Shown in pieces: positions 52,994 to 59,962 of a stretch of 64,000 nt of DNA. The DNA is from Niastella caeni (GTDB lineage: Bacteria; Bacteroidota; Bacteroidia; Chitinophagales; Chitinophagaceae): positions 496,001 through 560,000 of the forward strand of contig NZ_STFF01000004.1 in NCBI RefSeq assembly GCF_004834005.1, in the 5' to 3' direction. The notes beneath the pieces were generated by a model. It worked only from the letters and a program-made list of their open reading frames with translations. It was not told the origin of the DNA and ran no database searches. Positions within the stretch are counted from its first letter, which is position 1. The number at the start of each line of letters is the position of its first letter. The position numbers were made by a program, and so were the translations under genes.

Positions 52994-54385
52994 TTAATAC
53001 CCCTCATTCTGTTCCAGATTAATATTGCTGTTCCTGGCGGTTTGCGGTATCGGGTATTTTGCTGCATACGGGTTCCATAAACCAGGTTTGGCAGCGTTCA
53101 TAACGGCGTCAATGGTATTGGTCCTTTTTAAATCGAACCAACGGTGACCCAGCTCTGTAAAAAGCTCCACCTGGCGTTCTTTATAAATAGCATTTAACAG
53201 GTCATCTTTGGTGGCGGCAGTTGTATTGGCCAACCCTGCCCGGTTGCGAATGGCATTCAGATCGTTTTGCGCATCACCGGTCTTGTTTTGCTGTGCGCGT
53301 GCTTCGGCCCTGATCAGGTATTGTTCGGCCAGCCGTAATTGCATATAATATTCAATACCGGTAGTGGTAGTAGTGGGTTGTTTGTATTTATATGGATAAT
53401 AATAAAGAGTGCCCGAAACAGTAACGCTGTTCACCCAGGTGGTCTTACGCTTGTCGCCGGTTTCAAAAGCATTCAATAACTGGTTGGTGAGAACGTATCT
53501 GGGTGTTGCCGGAGTAGAAGTAGTTGGCAAAAAGGAACTTCCCAATTGTGTGAAACCATTATTACCCTGTGAATACAGTTGCCAGATGGCTTCGCCGCTG
53601 TTGGCCAGGAACACATTGTTCATACTGGCTGTTGGCAGCAGGTTGTACAAGCCGGTATTACCAAGCACGGCGCTGGCCTGTGCTTCTGCATTGGCCCAGT
53701 CGCCCGTGTATAAATATACCCTTGCCAGCAAGGCGGTAGCCGACCACTTATTGGCCCTTGTTCTGTTGTTACTGCCAGCATTGGCCGTGTCGAGCAGGCT
53801 TTGTGCATCTTTCAGGTCGGCAATGATCTGTTCATATACCGTAGCGGTGGCAGTACGGGGCGCCAGGGCGTTCTCATTTACATTGGTGGTGGTAATTAAT
53901 GGCACATCACCATAAAAATTCACCAAGGTAAAGTGCATAAATGCCCTGATAAATTTCGCCTCGCCAATGGCGGTATTCTTATAAACTGCTGACATACCTT
54001 TACTGGGTTGAGCGCCTTCAATTACCGCATTGGCATAATAAATATTCTGGTACAGCTCCTGCCATATACTATACACGGTACCATCTGTAGCTAAAATGGA
54101 ATTATAACGAAACTGATCCATTGAGGTATTGGTATAAAAATACAGTTCATCGGCAGTTAACGCAGGTATAGCGGTTGTAAACAACCTGCTGGCCTGAATA
54201 CCGCCATTTACCATATTATTATACATACCGGTTACTGCCAGTTTTGCGGTATTGTCGTTTTGAAACACAACGGGCGTAAGCAATTGGTTGGTAGGTTTAT
54301 CTACTGTTACCAGCTTGTTACAGCCGGTGAACATAAAGCCTGCTGCAATAAGAAGTGAAATATATTTTTTGAGAGTGGATTGCAT
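52994..54385 (-). CDS. RagB/SusD-family surface lipoprotein
   Basis: The 463-residue lipoprotein (Cys22 in FMFTGCNKL) is the surface capture partner of the SusC transporter encoded 11 bases upstream. It has the RagB/SusD layout: a short linker (VTVDKPTNQLL), N-terminal helices (AVTGMYNNMVNGG, IYYANAVIEGAQPSKGMSAV), KFIRAFMHFTLVNFYGDVPL, and the C-terminal signature YMQLRLAEQYLIRAEARAQQ, DLNAIRNRAGL, LLNAIYKERQVELFTELGHR, WFDLKRTNTID. The length is somewhat below the usual 500-550 residues but all parts seem present. Confidence 0.94.
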   Translation of the reverse strand: MQSTLKKYISLLIAAGFMFTGCNKLVTVDKPTNQLLTPVVFQNDNTAKLAVTGMYNNMVNGGIQASRLFTTAIPALTADELYFYTNTSMDQFRYNSILATDGTVYSIWQELYQNIYYANAVIEGAQPSKGMSAVYKNTAIGEAKFIRAFMHFTLVNFYGDVPLITTTNVNENALAPRTATATVYEQIIADLKDAQSLLDTANAGSNNRTRANKWSATALLARVYLYTGDWANAEAQASAVLGNTGLYNLLPTASMNNVFLANSGEAIWQLYSQGNNGFTQLGSSFLPTTSTPATPRYVLTNQLLNAFETGDKRKTTWVNSVTVSGTLYYYPYKYKQPTTTTTGIEYYMQLRLAEQYLIRAEARAQQNKTGDAQNDLNAIRNRAGLANTTAATKDDLLNAIYKERQVELFTELGHRWFDLKRTNTIDAVMNAAKPGLWNPYAAKYPIPQTARNSNINLEQNEGY

Positions 54386-54396
54386 AACGGGAATTT

Positions 54397-57300
54397 TTAG
54401 AAGGTTAACTGGATGCCGGCATACAGCGTTCTTAACAGGGGCGTAACCCTGCCGGGCGTTTCGGGATCGTATCCCTTATATTTTGTGAACGTATATAAAT
54501 TCTGGCCACGCACGTATATCGCACAGTTTTCCATTCTTATCCGTTTAATAAGATCATGCGGAAAGTTGTATGATAAGGATACATTCTTCACACGCATGAA
54601 AGAAGCATCGGAATACATGGCTGTAGAATTGGTATAATAGGAAAAAAAAGTAGTATAGTTGCCGGTAAGGCCTGCTCTTGGTATATTGGTTACATCACCT
54701 GGCTTCTGCCAGCGGCCCATTGCGCCCACATAGTTGTTGTAACTATTGCCAATGGTGTTGGTTTGCATAGCATTTTCGTTCAACCCTAATTGTTTTACAA
54801 ACTGTAATAGAACGTCCAGTTGGAAACCCTTCCAGGTAATGGTATTTTTTATGCCACCGTAGTATTTGGGGTTTGTGGTGATAGCTACCTGGTCGCCTTT
54901 GCCATTCGCCAGAAAGCCGAAACTTATTCTACCATCCTTATTGGCGTCGAGTATGGTAGCATTGCCGGTTAACGGGTCTACCCCGTTAAATACAAATTTG
55001 GGCTGAATGTTCAGCGGCTCTCCTATTATATACTGACTGGTGCTATAGGATGATGTGAGAAAATTGGGAAAGTCAACCAGTTTGTTATCGGGAATGGTGA
55101 GGTTAATGGAGGTTGTCCAGTTAAAGCTTTTTGATTTAATGTTCGTTGTGCTTACATCAAATTCCCAACCGGTGTTTTGTACCAGGGCGGGCAAATTGGC
55201 CGTATAGCCGTTGAACCCGGTTTGTGCGCTCAGCGTATAAGATACCAGCAGGTTATTGCTGCGGTTACGGAACCAGGCCGCATTGATCAACAACCTGTCG
55301 TTGAATAAACCCAGTTCAAGCGCTGTTTCCAGCTTACGGGTAACTTCCCATTGATAATTGTGGTTGGAAATGCGGCTTGGCGTAGCTGCTGCTTCAGGTC
55401 CGTAGGTAGAACCCAGGATGGTATAGGTTGATAAATACGAATAAGCGCTTGCTGCATCGCTACCGGTAGAACCATAACTGCCGCGCAATTTTCCATAGCT
55501 CAACATGCCAAAGCGTTCTTTAACCGGCTTTTCTTCTGAAAATACCCAGGCTGCGCCAACAGCGCCAAAATTGCCGTACTTGTTATTATCGCCGAAGTTG
55601 GAAGAACCATCCCTTCTCCCACTGATATTCAAAATGTATTTATCGCGCCAGTTGTAATTGATTCTACCGAATACCGAGGCGAATTTTGACGCAGTGGCTA
55701 CACTGGAGATCGTTGGATTTATAGCGCCGCTTAACATACTCAGCAAAGCATCAGAGGGGTATGTGGCATTGATCACATACGGTTGTTCATTCTTTGTATG
55801 CTGCCAGGTACCGCCGGCCAGTGCCGTTAACTTTCCGCTGCTTATATAACGGGTATACTCAGCCTGTGGTTCCACTAAAAAGCTTTGTGATACGTTATTT
55901 GAAAGCAGCGCGGAAGGCTGTGGATTAAATGCAGGATTTGCTCCTGTAGTGGGACTAAGCCGTTTGAACGACATTTCAATGCGATTGTACCCGAAGTTCG
56001 ATTTAATGTTTAATCCCGGCAATACCGTATAGCGCAGTGATATATTCGATACCAGGTTGGTTGTTTTGTTTTCGGTGGTGTTGTTCCCGGTTGCTATTGG
56101 GTTGGCGGTATTGCCACCCCAGTATAATTTACCGGTAGAATCGTACAGGGGAAAATTGGGCGCCAGGTTAAAGGCGATATTGGTAAAGTCGGAGCCCGAG
56201 ATATTATTTCTGTCGGTTGTATAAAAAGTAGACAACGCCGCGTTGAATTTTCTATCCAGCGAAAAGTGTTCCATGGTGGCATGCACCGATCCGCGTTTAT
56301 AACTATAGTCGCCGGGAAATATGGTTGTTTCGTTGTAAAAGGAGCTGGCTAACAGAAAACGGTTGCGGCTATCGCCTCCTGAAACGGAAGCAGACAGATC
56401 CGTTGTTTTAGATGTTCCGCCGATCAACTCTTTTTGCCAATCGGTATATTTCGTATTATCCCACACCAATACATCAGGGGCGAAATTGGGCGTAAATGCA
56501 ACGGTAGGGTCATTGCGATACGCTTCGCGGCGCAGCGTTACATATTGTTCTGTATTCAACAGATCAACAAAGCGGCCGATCTTTCCGGCGCCCGTAGTTA
56601 CATTAAGTGAGAGTTTTGTTTTGCCGGGTTTTCCGCGTTTGGTAGTGATGAGGATAACGCCATTCGCTGCTCTTGATCCATAGATGGCTGTTGCATCGGC
56701 ATCTTTTAACACTTCCACACTTTCAATATCTGAAGGATTGATATTAATTAATGGCGACAAAACGCCTGTGGCTCCTGTATACGTTGTAGTACCATCCAGT
56801 TGACGCTGGTTTACCGGCCGGCCATCGTAAGGGACGCCATCAATTATGTATAATGGAATGGTATTACCGGAAATGGTATTTCTTCCTCTAATGATCACAT
56901 TGGGGTTAGCGCCTGGTAAACCATTGTTCTGGGTAATAGACAGGCCCGGCACCAGCCCTTCCAGGGCTTGCAGCACATTGGGAACGGGTTGTTTCTGTAA
57001 TTCAGTTGCCGTTACCCGGGTAATAGCGCCGGTGCTGCTACGGCGGGTGGTTGTGCCGTATGCCTGTATCACCAGTTCATCGAGTTTGTTTTCGGCCACC
57101 TGCAAAATAATAATGTGATTGCTGCGGTTGTCTGCTTTTACATCAAACGTGGCATATCCGGTATAACTGAACGAGATAATATCATTAGGGGCCACATCAT
57201 TCAATTGGAAATTACCTGCGGCATTGGTTTGGGTGCCGCGGCCAGTACGTTTATTAGTGACATTCGCACCTGCGAGCGGTTCGCCCTGTAAGTTGTTCAC

Positions 57301-57756
57301 ACGTCCTTTAAATTCACCGGTTGGGAATGAATCAAGTTGTGCGGAAGGTGCAGTAATGCGCGGTTGTATAATAATGGTTTTATCGAGTATGGAATATGTG
57401 AGGGGTTGGCCTTTTAATAATTCATCCAGTGCTTTTTGCAGGGGAACATTGTTGATGTCAATTGTTACAGGGGATGCATTGCTTACCTGTTGCTTTGTGT
57501 ATACCACATTGAAACCAGATTGTTTCCTGATCTCCTGCAACGCTTTTTCAAGCGGTGCATTTTTTTGTTTCAGGGTAATGCCCTGGGAAAACCCATTGGC
57601 GCTTACCTGCAATGCAGCAGTTAATAATAAAATGGCCGTCAGCTTCATGATCCGCAGCAGTTGTTTTACGGTTAACTCCCGCCTAACATGCGGGATGGAA
57701 TAAAGAGCCGGCGCCTTCGTTTGCACACAAAGGCGATTAGGCAACTTAAATTGCAT
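54397..57756 (-). CDS. SusC/RagA-family TonB-linked outer-membrane transporter with STN domain
   Basis: The 1119-residue protein has an extended N-terminus typical of Chitinophagaceae SusC proteins, then a signal peptide (MKLTAILLLTAALQVSANGF). The STN signalling domain is about 65-130 (LEKALQEIRKQSGFNVVYTK), the CarboxypepD_reg-like domain about 145-225 (FKGRVNNLQGEPLAGANVTN), then a plug (VIQAYGTTTRRSSTGAITRV, NVIIRGRNTISGNTIPLYII, DGVPYDG, IESVEVLKDADATAIYGSRA, ANGVILITTKRG) and a barrel ending LLRTLYAGIQLTF. The presence of STN plus upstream FecR and sigma genes indicates cell-surface signalling. The ligand may be a peptide, given the protease and thioredoxin genes in the operon. Confidence 0.95.
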   Translation of the reverse strand: MQFKLPNRLCVQTKAPALYSIPHVRRELTVKQLLRIMKLTAILLLTAALQVSANGFSQGITLKQKNAPLEKALQEIRKQSGFNVVYTKQQVSNASPVTIDINNVPLQKALDELLKGQPLTYSILDKTIIIQPRITAPSAQLDSFPTGEFKGRVNNLQGEPLAGANVTNKRTGRGTQTNAAGNFQLNDVAPNDIISFSYTGYATFDVKADNRSNHIIILQVAENKLDELVIQAYGTTTRRSSTGAITRVTATELQKQPVPNVLQALEGLVPGLSITQNNGLPGANPNVIIRGRNTISGNTIPLYIIDGVPYDGRPVNQRQLDGTTTYTGATGVLSPLININPSDIESVEVLKDADATAIYGSRAANGVILITTKRGKPGKTKLSLNVTTGAGKIGRFVDLLNTEQYVTLRREAYRNDPTVAFTPNFAPDVLVWDNTKYTDWQKELIGGTSKTTDLSASVSGGDSRNRFLLASSFYNETTIFPGDYSYKRGSVHATMEHFSLDRKFNAALSTFYTTDRNNISGSDFTNIAFNLAPNFPLYDSTGKLYWGGNTANPIATGNNTTENKTTNLVSNISLRYTVLPGLNIKSNFGYNRIEMSFKRLSPTTGANPAFNPQPSALLSNNVSQSFLVEPQAEYTRYISSGKLTALAGGTWQHTKNEQPYVINATYPSDALLSMLSGAINPTISSVATASKFASVFGRINYNWRDKYILNISGRRDGSSNFGDNNKYGNFGAVGAAWVFSEEKPVKERFGMLSYGKLRGSYGSTGSDAASAYSYLSTYTILGSTYGPEAAATPSRISNHNYQWEVTRKLETALELGLFNDRLLINAAWFRNRSNNLLVSYTLSAQTGFNGYTANLPALVQNTGWEFDVSTTNIKSKSFNWTTSINLTIPDNKLVDFPNFLTSSYSTSQYIIGEPLNIQPKFVFNGVDPLTGNATILDANKDGRISFGFLANGKGDQVAITTNPKYYGGIKNTITWKGFQLDVLLQFVKQLGLNENAMQTNTIGNSYNNYVGAMGRWQKPGDVTNIPRAGLTGNYTTFFSYYTNSTAMYSDASFMRVKNVSLSYNFPHDLIKRIRMENCAIYVRGQNLYTFTKYKGYDPETPGRVTPLLRTLYAGIQLTF

Positions 57757-57854
57757 AACTTTGTTTTAGTTTGGGTTAACAATAATTACCTCCTGATCTG
57801 TCAGGAGAAAGCAGTCTTACCGGACTTTTAATTGGAGTGAACCCGAACAATTGG

Positions 57855-57888
57855 CCACTTCGGGATCCAGCCGAGGTGGTTTTTTTTC
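57855..57888 (+). terminator. Terminator-like hairpin on the strand opposite the operon
   Basis: A 9-bp stem with one G-U pair (57855-57863 with 57871-57879, CCACTTCGG with CCGAGGTGG), a 7-nt loop and eight T residues form a good plus-strand terminator shape. All nearby genes are on the minus strand, where the hairpin lies between FecR and SusC without a T-run. It might block antisense transcription or act as an mRNA structure. Confidence 0.5.
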
Positions 57889-57907
57889 AGGCCCACTCCT
57901 TGGGTTT

Positions 57908-59149
57908 TCATGGCTTACTTACAATGATCTTCTTGTCTTCAATATGAAAGCGAACCGCTTTGGTTTGTTCCAGGATTTTTAAAATTTCTGATACATTGGC
58001 CTGACGGGAAGTTCCTCCCATAAAATTATCGGTAGGTTTAGCGCCTCGGTACTCTATTTGAACATTGTACCAGCGTGCTACCTGTTGCATGATAGGTTCA
58101 ATGGTATTACCCGCAAACTCGAAGCGACCGTTCTTCCAGGCCATTACTTCTTCGAGATCGGGTGAATGGTTTATGGTGAGTGGTGAGTGTTGAATGTTCA
58201 ATGGTGAATGGTAAATGGCGGCTTGTTCGCCTGGTTTTAATATTGCTGATTGTTGACTTTGACTGCCGGCAGGCAGGTCGCTTACTTTAACCTTGCCTTC
58301 TAATAACGTGGTTTTAATGCTTTCTTCATCATTATAGGCGTTGATGTTAAAATGTGTGCCCAGAACTTCCACGCGCGCACCCTGAGTAACAATAACGATG
58401 AATGGTTTGCCCGCATTCTTCGCTACTTCAAAATATACTTCGCCGGTCATTTCAATATTACGTTCGTTCCCGGTAAATGCAACCGGATAGCGAAGTGAGG
58501 AAGCTGCATTCAACCAAACCTTACTGCCATCTGCCAATACAATGCTAACTACCTGGCTACCTCTTGGAACAGTAAGCGTGTTATAGGTAAGCGGTGCATT
58601 GTTTGCTGAAGAAGCATTATAAACGATCTGGCCGTTGGCCAGCTTCATAATGTTAGCGTTTTCCTGTTGCGCTACATTACCGGTTGCCGTTTTGTTTAAT
58701 TCAATCTGTTGGCCATTTGACAGGGTAAGTATTGCGTTGGCAGAACCAGGCGCTTTTATATCTGCTATAACAGGTGCGCTTGTGTCGGTGCTCTTGCTTT
58801 TACTATTATTATTCAAATACAGTATTGTACCGGCGCCTAACAGTATTATAATAACGGCTGCAGCTACCATACGCCGCCAATTCATTCCGCGTACGAGCGG
58901 AACCACCTTTGCCGGCTGGCGATGCAATCCTTCAGATGTAGTTAGAATATTATTGAACATTACATCAGCCTCTGGTTGTGGAAGCTGATCAGTTGTTGTG
59001 AACTGCAGCCAGGCAGCCGCCAGTGCTTCTCGCAGGGCGCTGTCTTCATTGGCATTTTGTACCAGGGCATCAAATTCTTCCAGTTCAGCGGGTGTTGCCT
59101 GCTGGGCCAGCTTTTTTTCCAGTAAATAGTTTATCCTGTTTTGCGCCAT
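57908..59149 (-). CDS. FecR-family anti-sigma factor carrying an in-frame heptamer island
   Basis: The 413-residue protein has a cytoplasmic N-terminus (MAQNRINYLLEKKLAQQATP), one membrane helix (MVAAAVIIILLGAGTILYL), a periplasmic FecR domain (VVSIVLADGSKVWLNAASSL, MTGEVYFEVAKNAGKPFIVI, VLGTHFNINAYNDEESIKTT) and a DUF4974-type C-terminal domain (WKNGRFEFAGNTIEPIMQQV, ending HIEDKKIIVSKP). Between LKPGEQA and VMAWKNGRF it has about 20 extra residues with a 7-residue period (HSPLNIQ, HSPLTIN, HSP), encoded by the heptamer iteration at 58161-58218. It should control the sigma factor at 59273. I chose the Met at 59149; a longer frame begins at 59173. Confidence 0.9.
   Translation of the reverse strand: MAQNRINYLLEKKLAQQATPAELEEFDALVQNANEDSALREALAAAWLQFTTTDQLPQPEADVMFNNILTTSEGLHRQPAKVVPLVRGMNWRRMVAAAVIIILLGAGTILYLNNNSKSKSTDTSAPVIADIKAPGSANAILTLSNGQQIELNKTATGNVAQQENANIMKLANGQIVYNASSANNAPLTYNTLTVPRGSQVVSIVLADGSKVWLNAASSLRYPVAFTGNERNIEMTGEVYFEVAKNAGKPFIVIVTQGARVEVLGTHFNINAYNDEESIKTTLLEGKVKVSDLPAGSQSQQSAILKPGEQAAIYHSPLNIQHSPLTINHSPDLEEVMAWKNGRFEFAGNTIEPIMQQVARWYNVQIEYRGAKPTDNFMGGTSRQANVSEILKILEQTKAVRFHIEDKKIIVSKP
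58161..58218. repeat. Heptamer island 5: GGTGAAT-type direct units inside a FecR gene
   Basis: Eight direct 7-base units read on the plus strand: GGTGAAT, GGTTTAT, GGTGAGT, GGTGAGT, GTTGAAT, GTTCAAT, GGTGAAT, GGTAAAT. Three units make 21 bases, so the minus-strand reading encodes a 7-residue period (HSPLxIx). It lies in the linker between the FecR domain and the C-terminal domain. Confidence 0.85.
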
Positions 59150-59272
59150 AGCTTTACAATTGCCGCTGTTCACAATAATTTAAAGGTACATTAGCGATAA
59201 AGTAACCCGGGTTTACTACAAGACTAACGAGCTGAAAAAAGGTAGCAGTGCTTTTAAAAATATTTTTTTTCG

Positions 59273-59875
59273 CTATAACAGCTTTTCCAATCCCAGGATA
59301 ATGAGCAGGATAGCCCAATCATCGGGGAAAGAATTTTCCAATGCCTGGCGAATCGTCTTTTGTGCTGCGGTCAGGTGTTTTTTTACGGTGAGGCCCGAAA
59401 TGTTCATAAGGGTTGCGATCTCCTGGATCTTGCGGCCTTCTTCCCTGCGCAACAGGAATACTTTTTTTTGTTGCGGTGGCAAGGTCTCGATGGCTTCCTG
59501 TAATGTGGCTTTTACCTGTTTATAATGCAGTTGTTGGTCGGGAATAATTTGCAGGGGTGATGGATCCTGATTGTCCTGTAAGATACTTGCTTCAACCGCC
59601 TTGCGTCGCAAACCTGTTAAAACACCATTCTGCGCTACCCTGAATAAATAGGCATTGAAATGTTCTACCCTGTCCAGATTATCGCGGTTCAACCAGATCT
59701 TTAAAAAAGTATCCTGCAGAACATCTTCTGCTACTTCTTTTGACAGGGTGAGCCGGAAAATAAAAAAGTAAAGGCGGTTGCGATAGGCATCAAAAAGCGA
59801 ACGAAAGGCACTTTCGTTTCCTGCGGCTACCTGAACCAGCAAGGCTTTTTCGTCATATTCAAATGATGAATGCAC
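59273..59875 (-). CDS. ECF sigma factor of the minus-strand SusCD locus
   Basis: The 200-residue protein has sigma region 2 (FRSLFDAYRNRLYFFIFRLT, LSKEVAEDVLQDTFLKIWLN) and region 4 (LLRREEGRKIQEIATLMNIS, GLTVKKHLTAAQKTIRQAL), followed by a hydrophobic tail (DDWAILLIILGLEKLL) common in the FecI-like sigma factors of this phylum. It lies 123 bases upstream of the FecR gene and is the first regulator of the locus that ends at 48470. It starts 87 bases after the GH28-like gene on the same strand. Confidence 0.93.
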   Translation of the reverse strand: MHSSFEYDEKALLVQVAAGNESAFRSLFDAYRNRLYFFIFRLTLSKEVAEDVLQDTFLKIWLNRDNLDRVEHFNAYLFRVAQNGVLTGLRRKAVEASILQDNQDPSPLQIIPDQQLHYKQVKATLQEAIETLPPQQKKVFLLRREEGRKIQEIATLMNISGLTVKKHLTAAQKTIRQALENSFPDDWAILLIILGLEKLL

Positions 59876-59962
59876 TATATCCTTTCGGTGACTTAAAGCC
59901 TAAAAGTAATAAAAACACGTCAAACTGTGGAATGCAGGTAAAAGGAAGAACTTGTTAACCTT

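Noticed and set aside
53409..53915. 168-codon open frame on the plus strand
   Set aside because: It is the complement of the SusD gene with its conserved signature; no family features of its own.
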